DNA of 54,297 nucleotides from an uncultured bacterium (GTDB lineage Bacteria > Bacillota > Clostridia > Peptostreptococcales > Anaerovoracaceae). The notes below the pieces were generated by a model, which saw only the letters and a program-made list of their open reading frames with translations, had not been told where the DNA came from and searched no databases. This document shows, piece by piece, positions 16,618-26,038 of this stretch (its first letter is position 1; every line of letters begins with the position of its first letter). The position numbers were made by a program, and so were the translations under genes. The stretch is from contig CAJMLL010000013.1 in NCBI GenBank assembly GCA_905214225.1, forward strand, positions 1-54,297, in the 5' to 3' direction.

Positions 16618-17628
16618 TTACTTCACTACTCGTCTTGCAGAACGTGCTGTCTTTCCCCAGTTCAGGGATGTGATTCCGATTCCGTACTGGTAGTTGATGG
16701 CGTGGACGACTTTTCCGTTTCCGATGTACATGGAGAAGTGTCCGCTGTAAAGAATGATGTCTCCCGGCTTCAGATTGCTCAGGGAAACTCTCTTTCCGGC
16801 TGTGGACGGGATTCTGGCTACGTTCAGGCCGAAGTGGCGGTAAACGGAATAAATGAATCCGGAACAGTCCGCTCCGTTGGTCAGGCTCGTGCCGCCCCAG
16901 CGATAAGGATTTCCGACGAACTTCTTCGCGTAGTTGGCGATTTCCTGGCCGCTGGTTCCGCTGTAGGTTTTTCCCGTTCCGACCGTTACAGAACCGGTTC
17001 CCTTGGTAACGACCTTTGTTTTCGGCTGTGTTGTCTTGGTGGAAACAAGGTCTTTATCTGTCGTTTCTCCGTTCGTCGTTGTTACTTCATAGGTCTTGAC
17101 GGTCTTTCCCTTGACTCCGCCGGTAACCTTCTTGGTTGTTTTTCTCAGGGCGGAGCTTGTCTTATTTACTGTTTTATACGGGATGGTCGTTGTCGATGTC
17201 TCTGTTGAAACAATGGTTGTGTCCAGCGCCTTGTCTTCTACAACGCTGTCGCAGAACTCAGACTCGGAATCGACATCGTTTCCGCTGTTCTCCACGCTGG
17301 TCTTGTCCAGGCCGGAGCTTCTTACCGTCAGGGAGCTGTCATCGCTGAAGGTTACAGACTTGACATTGGAGTTATCCTCCTTGATCTGATTCTTGACTTC
17401 CTGCTCGAGTTCGCTGGAAGACTTATTGGTAGCTACATAGTAGGTTGTAGACTTCTCTCCGTTGCTGGCTACAACCTTGGAGACTGTGGTACTCCCTGCT
17501 GTATCTGCATAAACTGCAGAGTGTCCGGATGATACACCGAGGAAAGCCGTGCCTGCGGACAAAAGAGCTGCCATGCCGAGGCATACGGCTGCGGTTTTTC
17601 TGCGATTGGACTTTACCTTGTTATACAT
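16618..17628 (-). CDS. Secreted NlpC/P60 cell wall hydrolase
   Basis: A 336-residue extracellular peptidoglycan hydrolase, probably a gamma-D-glutamyl-diamino acid endopeptidase. It has an N-terminal signal peptide (basic start, then CLGMAALLSAGTAFLGVSSG, cleavage near SAVYADT). A long Thr/Ser/Lys-rich region follows, with repeated TTT/KTV blocks of a type expected outside the cell. The C-terminal NlpC domain begins near IANYAKKFVGNPYRWGG, with the catalytic Cys in NGADCSGF and the His in SGHFSMYIG; a second polar residue is in HAINYQYG. AGGAG lies seven bases before the chosen ATG; a longer in-frame start lacks a site. Confidence 0.9.
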   Translation of the reverse strand: MYNKVKSNRRKTAAVCLGMAALLSAGTAFLGVSSGHSAVYADTAGSTTVSKVVASNGEKSTTYYVATNKSSSELEQEVKNQIKEDNSNVKSVTFSDDSSLTVRSSGLDKTSVENSGNDVDSESEFCDSVVEDKALDTTIVSTETSTTTIPYKTVNKTSSALRKTTKKVTGGVKGKTVKTYEVTTTNGETTDKDLVSTKTTQPKTKVVTKGTGSVTVGTGKTYSGTSGQEIANYAKKFVGNPYRWGGTSLTNGADCSGFIYSVYRHFGLNVARIPSTAGKRVSLSNLKPGDIILYSGHFSMYIGNGKVVHAINYQYGIGITSLNWGKTARSARRVVK

Positions 17629-17669
17629 TCGTGAACTCCTTCTATTCTTCTCAATAAATTTTTTAGGCT

Positions 17670-17751
17670 TTAAAAACAATTCACGGGAAGTTCTTTCCGC
17701 TCTCCCGTGATCAACTGTCCTTATATTACTTAATTTCTGTTAAGAAGTCAA
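17670..17751 (-). promoter_or_regulatory. Promoter and terminator-like leader hairpin of the NlpC/P60 gene
   Basis: On the minus strand TTGACT (17746-17751), 17 bases, TAATAT (17723-17728). About ten bases after the expected start of RNA comes TCACGGGA/TCCCGTGA (17681-17710) followed by TTGTTTTT. This is either an early attenuator or a 5' stabilising stem. Sequence around the -35 (TTAACAGAAATTAAG) could hold a response-regulator site. No ydaO-type riboswitch was found. Confidence 0.6.
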
Positions 17752-17971
17752 TGGAATTCTTAGGTTTTCTTTAGAACTTCATATTATCTCTTTGGAATTT
17801 CGGCATTTTCACTTTCCTCTGTCTCCGCCAAGCATACCGCATGACACTTGAAATTCCAACGTTATATCCGTATAGCACTTTTTGTCCTCACACATTCTCC
17901 GCTATTTTATAAATCTAAAGAATTATCTTCCCATCACATAGCTTTCACATTTCTATTCTTAATACTTAACT

Positions 17972-19324
17972 TTATTTCTGCTCCTTCCGTTTCCGTTCTT
18001 TCCATTTCTTTATCGCCTGAAGCCGCTCCTTATATTTTTTCTCCAGGCCCTGCTCCGTCGGGTCATAATACACAGTCCCCTCCAGATCATCCGGCAGACA
18101 CTGCATATCAGTCAGCTTTTCCTTTGTATCGTGGGCGTACTGGTAGCCTTTTCCGTATCCTTCTTCTCTCATCAGGCCGGTGACGCCATTTCGGATATTC
18201 ATCGGCACCGGCTCTGCCAGACTGTTCAGCGCGTCTGTCTTCGCGTGTTCATAGGCGCGGTAGAGGGCGTTGGACTTCGGGGCAAGCGACATGTACACCA
18301 CAGCCTGCGTCAGATGCACGCTGCATTCCGGCATGCCGATGTAATGGCAGGCCTGATAGGCGGCAACTGCCGTCTGCAGGGCTCTCGGATCGGCCATTCC
18401 CACATCTTCGCTGGCAAAACGCACAACTCTCCTTGCTACATACAAGGGGTCTTCCCCGGCCTCCAGGATCCTGGCCAGCCAGTAAACCGCCGCATCCGGA
18501 TCGGAATTCCGCATGGATTTATGAAGGGCAGAAATCAGGTTATAGTGCTCTTCCCCGTTCCGGTCATAGAGCAGCATTTTCTTTCCGGTACACTGCTCCA
18601 CCGTTTCTCTGGTCACGGTAACCGTATGATCTTCATTTTCCTGCCCGTTCAGAACTGCCATTTCTAAAGTGGAAAGCGCACTTCTGGCATCTCCGTTGGA
18701 GAAAACGGCAATCTGATCCAGCAGGGAATCGTCTATCCGCACGCGGGAATTACGGCCGGATGCATCCGTCCCGAAGCCGCGCGGATCGTAGAGAGCGCGG
18801 CGGAGAACCTCTTTCACATCAGCTTTTGTCAGGGCTTTCAGCATGAACACCCGGCAGCGGGAGAGAAGCGCGCCGTTCACTTCAAAGGAAGGATTCTCGG
18901 TCGTCGCGCCGATCAGGGTAATGGTCCCGCGCTCCACAAAGGGCAGGAAGGCATCCTGCTGGGCCTTGTTGAAGCGGTGAATCTCATCGACAAAAACGAT
19001 GGTCCGGCCGCCGAAGGCCTGGTTCTGCTCGGCTTCCTTCATAACCTGGCGGATCTCCCGGATCCCGCTCGTTACCGCGGAAAAGTTCAGAAACTCCGCG
19101 CGGGTCTGGCGGGCGATGATCCTTGCCAGGGTTGTTTTGCCCACTCCCGGCGGGCCCCAGAAGATCATGGAACTGATCTGGTCGTGCTCAATCATGCGGC
19201 GGAGAATCTTCCCCTTTCCGATCAGATGCTTCTGTCCGGCGTATTCGTCCAGGGTCTGCGGGCGGAGTCTGGCCGCCAGCGGTTCCTCCGTCCTTCTGTT
19301 TTCAAACATATTTATCTGTTTCAT
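17972..19324 (-). CDS. rarA: Replication-associated recombination protein A (RarA/MgsA AAA+ ATPase)
   Basis: A cytoplasmic AAA+ ATPase acting at stalled replication forks. Its 450 residues include Walker A GPPGVGKT at residues 57-64, Walker [11 protein letters not shown] near 108-117, the sensor 1 segment [10 protein letters not shown] and the C-terminal MgsA/RarA domain. The start is the ATG with GGAGGG six bases upstream. It diverges from the Y-family polymerase across a shared control region with a LexA box, so both may respond to DNA damage. Confidence 0.93.
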   Translation of the reverse strand: MKQINMFENRRTEEPLAARLRPQTLDEYAGQKHLIGKGKILRRMIEHDQISSMIFWGPPGVGKTTLARIIARQTRAEFLNFSAVTSGIREIRQVMKEAEQNQAFGGRTIVFVDEIHRFNKAQQDAFLPFVERGTITLIGATTENPSFEVNGALLSRCRVFMLKALTKADVKEVLRRALYDPRGFGTDASGRNSRVRIDDSLLDQIAVFSNGDARSALSTLEMAVLNGQENEDHTVTVTRETVEQCTGKKMLLYDRNGEEHYNLISALHKSMRNSDPDAAVYWLARILEAGEDPLYVARRVVRFASEDVGMADPRALQTAVAAYQACHYIGMPECSVHLTQAVVYMSLAPKSNALYRAYEHAKTDALNSLAEPVPMNIRNGVTGLMREEGYGKGYQYAHDTKEKLTDMQCLPDDLEGTVYYDPTEQGLEKKYKERLQAIKKWKERKRKEQK

Positions 19325-19353
19325 CATTTCCCTCCGGAGCAAGAAAATTCTTC

Positions 19354-19401
19354 TGTACACGCTGCGCTGTTTCTGCTATAATAACATCAAACATATGTTC
19401 G
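19354..19401 (+). promoter_or_regulatory. Polymerase promoter with LexA (SOS) box
   Basis: TGTACA (19354-19359), 17 bases, TATAAT (19377-19382). The LexA box CAAACATATGTTCG at 19388-19401 covers the expected transcription start, the classical position for repression. Confidence 0.8.
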
Positions 19402-19421
19402 TGTCAAGAGAGGAGGGGAAG

Positions 19422-21053
19422 ATGTCCAAGGAACGCGCTTACATTGCGATCGATTTAAAGTCGTTTTACGCCTCGGTGGAATGCGCGGCACGGCGTCTGG
19501 ACCCCTTGCGCACCAATCTGGTCGTGGCGGATTCTTCCAGGACGGATAAGACCATCTGCCTGGCTGTGTCGCCGTCCCTGAAGGCCCTGGGAATTTCCGG
19601 ACGCGCACGCCTGTTCGAGGTCGTCGCCAGGGTCAGGGAGATTAACGCCATGCGCGCTTCCCGCATACCCGGTGGCCGCTTCACCGGAGAATCCTCTGAT
19701 GCAGACGAACTCGCGGCACATCCGGACTGGAAACTTACCTATATTACGGCTCCCCCGCGCATGGCCGCATATATTAAGGTAAGCACAGACATTTACCAGA
19801 TTTACCTGCGTCACATCGCGCCGGAGGACATCCACGTCTACTCCATCGACGAGGTCTTCATCGACGCGACGGGCTATCTGAAGACCTATAAAATGACCGC
19901 GCATGAACTGGCCATGCATCTGATCCGCGAAGTCCTGCATGAGACCGGCATCACCGCGACGGCCGGCATCGGCAGCAATCTCTACCTCTGCAAGATCGCC
20001 ATGGACATCGTCGCCAAACATAAGGAGGCGGACGCGGATGGGGTGCGGATTGCGGAACTGGATGAGTATTCTTACCGCCGGGAGCTCTGGAATCACCGGC
20101 CCCTGCGGGATTTCTGGCGGATCGGCCGGCGGACGGAAAAGAAGCTTGCGTCCCGGGGAATGTACACCATGGGAGACATCGCCCGCTGCTCCCTGGGAAG
20201 TCCTTCCGATTTCTATAACGAAGACCTCCTCTACCGCATGTTCGGCGTGAATGCGGAGCTTCTGATCGACCACGCCTGGGGCTGGGAGCCCTGCACGATT
20301 GACCAGATTCACTCCTACCGGCCGAAATCCAGCAGTCTGGGTTCCGGGCAGGTGCTGACCCGACCCTATAAATACGATGAAGCCCGGATTGTCCTGCAGG
20401 AGATGACGGAAAGTCTGGTTCTGGACCTGGTTGACTCACACCTGACCGCCGATCAGGTCGTGCTGACCGTGGGCTACGACATTGAAAACCTGCAGCACAG
20501 CATAAAAGGGAAGGATTACTGCGGTCCTGTAGTCATCGACGGCTACGGCCGCCGGGTGCCCCGCCACGCCCACGGAACCGCCTCCTTCCACGAGCAGACT
20601 TCATCCGGAAGCCGAATTATCCCAGAGACCCTGGCCCTGTTCGACCGGATCGTGGACCCGGACCTGACCATCCGCCGGCTGACCATCACCGCCGGCCACA
20701 CCCAGCCGGAGTCCCTCACTGAAGAAGAGCGGAAACAGCAGGAAAGCCAGCCGAAGCAGCTCAGCATGTTCGACCTGGCCGGCGGCAGCGGGTCCTCTCT
20801 GCTTTCTCCTTCCGGGACAAAAACCACGCGCAAGGAGAAAACGATCTCCCACACGCCCCAGCAGGAAAAACAGCTCCAGAATGCCGTCTTGAACATCCAG
20901 AAAAAATACGGGAAAAACGCCGTTCTGAAGGGAATCAGCTACCAGGACGGCGCAACCCAGCGGGAGCGGAACGGGCAGATCGGCGGCCACAAAGCCGGAT
21001 CAGAGAAGAGTATCCCTCTTCATCCGAAAACGAGGCAGGAAAACAATGGATAA
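19422..21053 (+). CDS. Y-family translesion DNA polymerase (UmuC/UvrX type)
   Basis: Error-prone bypass polymerase, 543 residues. The N-terminal ImpB/MucB/SamB domain begins AYIAIDLKSFYASVE, giving the first metal aspartate; the catalytic pair is in YSIDEVFIDA near residues 141-150. The helix-hairpin-helix region (FWRIGRRTEKKLASRG) and little finger follow. After about residue 430 comes a polar tail not needed for catalysis. GGAGG lies 7 bases before the ATG. The next gene overlaps the stop by 8 bases. LexA box and neighbour indicate SOS induction. Confidence 0.92.
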   Translation: MSKERAYIAIDLKSFYASVECAARRLDPLRTNLVVADSSRTDKTICLAVSPSLKALGISGRARLFEVVARVREINAMRASRIPGGRFTGESSDADELAAHPDWKLTYITAPPRMAAYIKVSTDIYQIYLRHIAPEDIHVYSIDEVFIDATGYLKTYKMTAHELAMHLIREVLHETGITATAGIGSNLYLCKIAMDIVAKHKEADADGVRIAELDEYSYRRELWNHRPLRDFWRIGRRTEKKLASRGMYTMGDIARCSLGSPSDFYNEDLLYRMFGVNAELLIDHAWGWEPCTIDQIHSYRPKSSSLGSGQVLTRPYKYDEARIVLQEMTESLVLDLVDSHLTADQVVLTVGYDIENLQHSIKGKDYCGPVVIDGYGRRVPRHAHGTASFHEQTSSGSRIIPETLALFDRIVDPDLTIRRLTITAGHTQPESLTEEERKQQESQPKQLSMFDLAGGSGSSLLSPSGTKTTRKEKTISHTPQQEKQLQNAVLNIQKKYGKNAVLKGISYQDGATQRERNGQIGGHKAGSEKSIPLHPKTRQENNG

Positions 21054-21357
21054 GAACACAAACGACAGCTTAACACCGGAAGAAGCAGAAACCCTCCGGA
21101 AATACGGAGACATCATCAATCTCCCGCATCCGCGCTCCAACCGGCATCCCCACATGTCCGCGGAAGCCCGGGCGGCACAGTTTGCGCCCTTTGCCGCGCT
21201 GAACGGCTTCGAGACTGCCATCCGGCGCACCGGGCGCAAGGTAATGGAGCAGAACGATGACACGCCCGGCCGGCATAAGGGTAAATATTCACAGGAGGAT
21301 GACCCTTTTGATGATGATCCCCTTGTCGATATTCCCCCGGCAGATTTTGATGATTAA
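21046..21357 (+). CDS. YolD-like protein, partner of the Y-family polymerase
   Basis: 103 residues. The centre (YGDIINLPHP, then HPHMSAEARAAQFAPFAALNGF) is the hallmark of YolD-like proteins that accompany Y-family polymerases in Firmicutes, where they are proposed to act as UmuD-like partners. The C-terminus is strongly acidic. It overlaps the polymerase gene by 8 bases in another frame, which suggests translational coupling. Function is inferred from family and context. Confidence 0.85.
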   Translation: MDKNTNDSLTPEEAETLRKYGDIINLPHPRSNRHPHMSAEARAAQFAPFAALNGFETAIRRTGRKVMEQNDDTPGRHKGKYSQEDDPFDDDPLVDIPPADFDD

Positions 21358-21429
21358 CAGGTTTTTCCATCTTGCATTTTTTCTTCTTATAGTGATAAAC
21401 TAAGAGGTAGTTGAGTTGCTGACAGAATT

Positions 21430-21466
21430 GAAGCGTAAGTCCAAACGGGCTTGCGCTTTTTCTTTT
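21430..21466 (+). terminator. Terminator of the polymerase-YolD operon
   Basis: AAGCGTAAGTCC, AAAC, GGGCTTGCGCTT stem, then TTTTCTTTT. Confidence 0.8.
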
Positions 21467-21585
21467 GCCGCAATTGACTGTGCCCGGTCTCTGTATCTTC
21501 CTGAGCTTCACGACCTGAACCGTACTCCACCCGCTTCAGGCCGCCGGACACACATTCTAAACTGAAAAGAAAGGTGATTATTTAC

Positions 21586-22815
21586 ATGTCAAAAGAAAAT
21601 ACTCCACGCAGGTGGAAACTGACCACGGCGATTCTGTCGCTGTCTCTGCTGACCGTCATGGCCGGCGCCGCAGTCGCTCCTGCCCTGAGCCTGATTCAGG
21701 ACTACTTTAAAAACGTCGATTCCATGTTCGTGCAGCTGATCATCAGCATGCCGGCACTGTTCATCGCCATCACCAACGCCTTCTTCCCGAAGCTGGCGGC
21801 CCGCTTTAAGGCCAGGACCCTGGTCATCATGGGCCTCCTGCTCTACGTCATCTTCGGCTGCGGCGCGGGCCTTTTCACCAACATCATCCTGATTCTGATC
21901 TGCCGCGCCCTGGTCGGCGTCGGCGTCGGCATCATCATGCCGCTGTCCACCGGCCTGATTTCCTTCTATTACACCAAGGACAAGCAGGACCGTCTGATGG
22001 GCATGTCCTCCGCCATGAACATGATGGGCGGCGTAGTTGCCACATTAATTGCCGGACTTCTGGCCCAGATCAGCTGGCAGCACGCCTTTCTGGTCTACCT
22101 CATGGGTCTGATCAGCATCATCCTCTGCGCCATGTGGATGCCAAACGAGTCTATCGCTCCTGGCGATTCCGATTCTTCCGGCAGACAAAAAGAAACTGCC
22201 CAGGAGAGCAGTTTCAAAAAGTACTATGCCTACATTATCGCGATTTTCCTGGTCATGCTGACCTTCTTTATTTACCCGGCTGACTTTGCGATGGAGTCCG
22301 CAAGAATGCACCTGGTCCCGGAAAAATTCGTCGCCGCTGTCATGGCATCCGGAGACATTTTCGGATTCTTCGGCGGCCTCGCCTACGCGGGTATGCGAAA
22401 GCATCTGAAAGGCGCGACCCGTTTCGCGGCACCGCTGCTCTTCTTCGTCGGCTATCTGATTCTGACCACCGTGACCAACTTCGGCGGAGCCGTTGCCGGT
22501 TCCTGGTTCATCGGTTTTGCCAACGGCGTCGGCATCCCCTTCATCATTTCCTCCGCGTCGATCAAGGCGGGAAAGAACGCGGCTTCAACGGTTATGCCGC
22601 TTCTGTCCATTTCCATGTACCTGTCTCAGTTCCTTGCGCCGTTTATTTTGTCCGGCCTGGAAAAGCTGATGGGCACATTCATTCCGGGATTCCATTCCTT
22701 CCAGGCGGCCATGATCACTGCGGCCCTGCTCTTCTTCTGGTCCTTCACGATCAAGGGCAGCGCGCAGCTGCCGCAGAAACCGCAGATTCATCAGGAAAAA
22801 CATCAGAAGCACTAA
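21586..22815 (+). CDS. MFS transporter
   Basis: 409 residues, 12 predicted membrane helices, with a short hydrophilic middle loop (SDSSGRQKETAQESSFKK). The N-terminal motif APALSLIQDYF and the loop FPKLAARFKARTLVIMG are typical of the drug:H+ antiporter type. The ATG at 21586 has AAAGGTG upstream; the GTG 12 bases earlier lies within that site. Substrate unknown. Confidence 0.82.
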   Translation: MSKENTPRRWKLTTAILSLSLLTVMAGAAVAPALSLIQDYFKNVDSMFVQLIISMPALFIAITNAFFPKLAARFKARTLVIMGLLLYVIFGCGAGLFTNIILILICRALVGVGVGIIMPLSTGLISFYYTKDKQDRLMGMSSAMNMMGGVVATLIAGLLAQISWQHAFLVYLMGLISIILCAMWMPNESIAPGDSDSSGRQKETAQESSFKKYYAYIIAIFLVMLTFFIYPADFAMESARMHLVPEKFVAAVMASGDIFGFFGGLAYAGMRKHLKGATRFAAPLLFFVGYLILTTVTNFGGAVAGSWFIGFANGVGIPFIISSASIKAGKNAASTVMPLLSISMYLSQFLAPFILSGLEKLMGTFIPGFHSFQAAMITAALLFFWSFTIKGSAQLPQKPQIHQEKHQKH

Positions 22816-22841
22816 GTACTTCAGAAATATTCATTCAACAT

Positions 22842-22872
22842 AAAAAAGCACCAGCTCCGGCTAGTGCTTTTT
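22842..22872. terminator. Bidirectional terminator
   Basis: AAAAAAGCACCAGC, then GCTAGTGCTTTTT. It has A and T tails on both sides and serves the convergent MFS and YitT genes. The YitT stop codon lies in the stem. Confidence 0.85.
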
Positions 22873-23799
22873 CTGTTTCTGTCTCTGCTTCTGGCGCATA
22901 ATTTCCAGACCGCCCTTACGGTCCTCTACATCCGGCTCGTAATCCTGATCCAGGAAGGTTGTGGTGAAGCCGTTTCCGTTGACCTCACTGACATTGCTGA
23001 TGGTGATGAAGGCCTTGTCATCGATGGCCAGCGCGGCACGCTTGATGGCATTCAGATTGCGGCTGGAAACGACGCAGTAAACGACCCGCTGGTCATTCTG
23101 CATGTATCCGCTGGTGGTGTGAATCAGCGTCGTGCCATAGCCCAGCTTCAGCAGCCGTTCGTTCACCTCCGCCGGTTTCCGCGAGAAAATCATGATCTGC
23201 ACACCGCCCTGATCCATAACGATGATTTTATTCATTACCACGCTGTAAATCAGTGCGTAGAGGATTCCCAGAATGATGCCATTGGTGCTGGTAACCGGGA
23301 TCTGAATCAGGAAAATCGTGACGTCACAGGCGTACAAGATCGGCGCAACCTTCCAGCCCAGTTTCCGGTTCAGAATGATCGGCGGAACATCCATGCCGCC
23401 TGTGGATCCGCCCATCCGAAGCACCAGACCCAGTCCGACACCGTCCAGAACGCCGGCGCAGATCGCCGCCAGCAGCGGGTCATTCACCAGGTGGTGCAGC
23501 ATGGTCATCTTCTGGAATACCCCCAGACAAAAAGGAAAGAGAAAGGTACCAACGGCAATGGTTGCCGCAAACTTCTTTCCCAGCATCAGAAAGCCGACAA
23601 CGAACAGCGAAACGTTAATTACAGCTACAGAAACCGTGACACCTACACCGAAATAGTAATGAAGCATTCTGCCGATTCCGGTAACCCCTGCAACCGTCAT
23701 ATGATACGGGAGGGCAAAACACGCCATGGCGAATGCGCTCATCGCGTTTCCCAGCAGCAGCTGGATCGTATCAAGAACAAACTTGCGATTCTTCTTCAT
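22861..23799 (-). CDS. YitT family membrane protein (DUF161 + DUF2179)
   Basis: 312 residues. Five or six N-terminal helices (starting LLLGNAMSAFAMACFALPYH) contain the repeated DUF161 units, including GLVLRMGGSTGGMD. A C-terminal soluble DUF2179 domain begins near IIVMDQGGVQIMIFS. An AGGAGG site is upstream. The function of the family is not established. On the minus strand an extended -10 (TGATATAAT) lies near 23997-24005. Confidence 0.85.
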   Translation of the reverse strand: MKKNRKFVLDTIQLLLGNAMSAFAMACFALPYHMTVAGVTGIGRMLHYYFGVGVTVSVAVINVSLFVVGFLMLGKKFAATIAVGTFLFPFCLGVFQKMTMLHHLVNDPLLAAICAGVLDGVGLGLVLRMGGSTGGMDVPPIILNRKLGWKVAPILYACDVTIFLIQIPVTSTNGIILGILYALIYSVVMNKIIVMDQGGVQIMIFSRKPAEVNERLLKLGYGTTLIHTTSGYMQNDQRVVYCVVSSRNLNAIKRAALAIDDKAFITISNVSEVNGNGFTTTFLDQDYEPDVEDRKGGLEIMRQKQRQKQKKH

Positions 23800-24283
23800 C
23801 TGTGCCTCCTGTCTTATTCTTCTAAAAACTCATTATTTTATCCGCATCATCATGCAGCTCTTTCATCAGAAAAGCGCATCCGGGAACACCATTTCCGGTA
23901 TGGCCGCTTTTTACATTTTTCGCTTCCGCGCGCAGAAATTCCCGATGCGCGCGTCCGCCCAAAGCATGAGCATACATGCTATTGCGTAAGTATCAATTAT
24001 ATCAGAGGAAAATACAGATTGGAAGAAAAATCCAGTTGATTCAGTGAAAAATGACCGGAGTTTCGGCGTTTCTCATGATTCCGGCATGAAATTTTTTGCT
24101 GATTTCTGTCGTCAGATATATAAGGGACGCATTCAAACAGAATGCCGGATTCCGGAGCGCTCTCCGGGATGGCCGCAGAGTCGGAGCCCATCCGAAAACC
24201 CGCGGGAACTGCCGCAAACGTTAATGCATACGGTGCGGCAGTCCGCTCGCAGGTTTTATCGTCTGGTTTATCTCGCCTGATAT
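23800..24283. other. Intergenic region upstream of YitT
   Basis: 484 bases with no convincing gene. Contains the YitT promoter (near 24000) and, at its right end, the terminator-like stem of the ABC operon. A GC-rich CCGGAG/CTCCGG hairpin lies near 24155-24170. Confidence 0.4.
24204..24246 (-). terminator. Hairpin downstream of the ABC importer operon
   Basis: GCGG plus ACTGCCGCA facing TGCGGCAGT plus CCGC, 13 paired bases with a two-base bulge. It starts about 40 bases past the ATPase stop on the minus strand; a weak GGGTTTTC tail follows. Confidence 0.5.
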
Positions 24284-25150
24284 TCATTCTGCGGTCAGCC
24301 GCTGCTCGTTCTCCTTCTTCTCCGGCACGGCTCCGGCTTTCAGCATGACGTCGTAGTTTCCGTCCGCAATGTCAATCGGAAGCTCTACGCGGCTGTCTGC
24401 GCGGAAGATGCCGTTTTCCACACTTCCGGACAGGTAGACACAGTCGCGGAAGAACTCGGAAACTTTCTGGTTTGCAGGGTGATGATAGATTTCTGCCGGC
24501 TCTGCGTACTGCAGAATCTGTCCGTCCATCATGACCGCGGCTTTGTCGGCCATGGACACGGCTTCCTGACGGTCGTGGGTAACCAGGATTGTGGTCATGT
24601 GAAATTTCCGGTGCAGTTCTTTTACCAGGCTCCGCATGCCCTCGCGGAGGTTTTCGTCCAGTGCGGAAAAGGGTTCGTCCAGGAGCAGGACGTCCGGGCG
24701 GGCCGCCAGGGCGCGGGCCAGGGCGATTCTCTGCTGCTGGCCGCCGGACAGCTGATGGATGCGGCGTTCTCCGTATCCTTTCAGCTGCACGTCTTCCAGA
24801 AGTTTTTCTGCCTCTTCATGGCGCCGTGCCGCGCTGACACCGCGGATTTTCAAGGGATAGGCCACATTTTCTTCTACGGACATGTTCGGAAACAGGCGCA
24901 TGTCCTGAAAGACGATGACGGTGTTTCTTTTATGAGGCGGAAGGGTGGTGATATCATTCCCGTTCAGACGGACAATGCCCTGCGAAGCAGGATAAATCCC
25001 GGCAATCGCCTTGAGCAGAGTACTTTTGCCACATCCGGACGGGCCCAGAAGGGAAATAAACTGGCCTTCTTCAACCTGAAGGGAGATGTCCGGGAGGATA
25101 ACATGCTTTCCGAACTGCACCCGCAGATTTTCTATGCTTAATTTAATCAT
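24284..25150 (-). CDS. ABC importer ATPase (YnjD/PotA-like)
   Basis: 288 residues, cytoplasmic ATP-hydrolysing subunit of the importer encoded by the next three genes. Walker A GPSGCGKST at residues 36-44, Q-loop VFQDMRLFPNM, signature LSGGQQQR, Walker B VLLLDEPFSALDE and the His-switch VTHDRQEA are all intact. A short C-terminal region lacks a full TOBE domain. The start is the ATG at 25150, with AAGGAAC upstream. Last gene of the operon. Confidence 0.92.
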   Translation of the reverse strand: MIKLSIENLRVQFGKHVILPDISLQVEEGQFISLLGPSGCGKSTLLKAIAGIYPASQGIVRLNGNDITTLPPHKRNTVIVFQDMRLFPNMSVEENVAYPLKIRGVSAARRHEEAEKLLEDVQLKGYGERRIHQLSGGQQQRIALARALAARPDVLLLDEPFSALDENLREGMRSLVKELHRKFHMTTILVTHDRQEAVSMADKAAVMMDGQILQYAEPAEIYHHPANQKVSEFFRDCVYLSGSVENGIFRADSRVELPIDIADGNYDVMLKAGAVPEKKENEQRLTAE

Positions 25151-25237
25151 GCTTGTTCCTTTTCTTGATTTCACGAGCTGCTCCCTTCTGTGGAGCAGAC
25201 TCAGCAAGGGATCTCCTTGCGGATTGGTTTTTGCCGC

Positions 25238-26038
25238 TTATGCCTGCAGATTCCGGTTCATTTTCTTCAGAATGCTCTCGAAAACCGCGAAGACGAGCAG
25301 CGCAGACCCGACGAATACGACGGAGTATACGGAAGAAAGTGCACGGTCGCCACTCTGAATATAAGGCACCAGAACCAGCGCGATGGTCTTGATCTTTCCG
25401 CCTCCGGCAAGGAGGGTCGTGAAGTACTGGCTGTAGGAAATGATGAATGACATGCAGAAGGAGGACAGGATTCCCGGCAGCAGCTGCGGCAGGGTGACAT
25501 CCAGAAAGGCTCTTCCCGCCGGCGCGCCCAGCACCTGTGCCTGTTCTTCCAGTGCGTTTCCGGCCGCTGCGGTCATATCGCTCATGATCGCGTAGGCGTA
25601 AGGCAGGCCGCAGACCAGATGCACCAGCACGACGCCGGTCATCGTGTCGTTCAGCCCGATCCGGATCAGGGTGACCTGAAAGCCCATGGCGAACACGGTT
25701 CCCGGAACGACCATCGGAAGGAATTCCAGATAACGGATAGCTGTTCTTCCCGGAACCCGGTAGATTTCTGTCGCCCTCGCCGTCATCACTGCAATTACGG
25801 TAGATAAGAAGGCTACGATCGAGGCCAGGAGAACACTGCTTCCGAGCAGACCCGGAAGCGGAGAAGATCCGAAAAGCAGTTCATGCCAGGTTCTTCCGGT
25901 CCAGGTCTGCGGGGCGATATGCGGCCAGGGCCATTTTCCGGTAAAGGACCAGAGGACGATCACCAGAGCCGGAATCAGGATAATCCCCGTCGTGAGAATC
26001 AGTACGGCATGCATGACGCCTTTTTTGTTCGTTCTCAT
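25238..26038 (-). CDS. ABC importer permease, second subunit
   Basis: 266 residues, six membrane helices. The coupling EAA loop is NALEEQAQVLGAPAGRAFLD, followed by VTLPQLLPG. It overlaps the preceding permease gene by 4 bases (ATGA). In E. coli YnjC the two permease halves are one fused protein; here they are separate. Confidence 0.9.
   Translation of the reverse strand: MRTNKKGVMHAVLILTTGIILIPALVIVLWSFTGKWPWPHIAPQTWTGRTWHELLFGSSPLPGLLGSSVLLASIVAFLSTVIAVMTARATEIYRVPGRTAIRYLEFLPMVVPGTVFAMGFQVTLIRIGLNDTMTGVVLVHLVCGLPYAYAIMSDMTAAAGNALEEQAQVLGAPAGRAFLDVTLPQLLPGILSSFCMSFIISYSQYFTTLLAGGGKIKTIALVLVPYIQSGDRALSSVYSVVFVGSALLVFAVFESILKKMNRNLQA

Noticed and set aside
17680..17900. ydaO (c-di-AMP) riboswitch before the NlpC/P60 gene
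   Set aside because: The conserved blocks of that motif are absent, and the promoter lies too close to the gene for a full aptamer.
23997..24287. A 96-codon minus-strand frame between the ABC ATPase and YitT genes
   Set aside because: No ribosome site, composition unlike neighbours, and it covers the YitT promoter and a hairpin.
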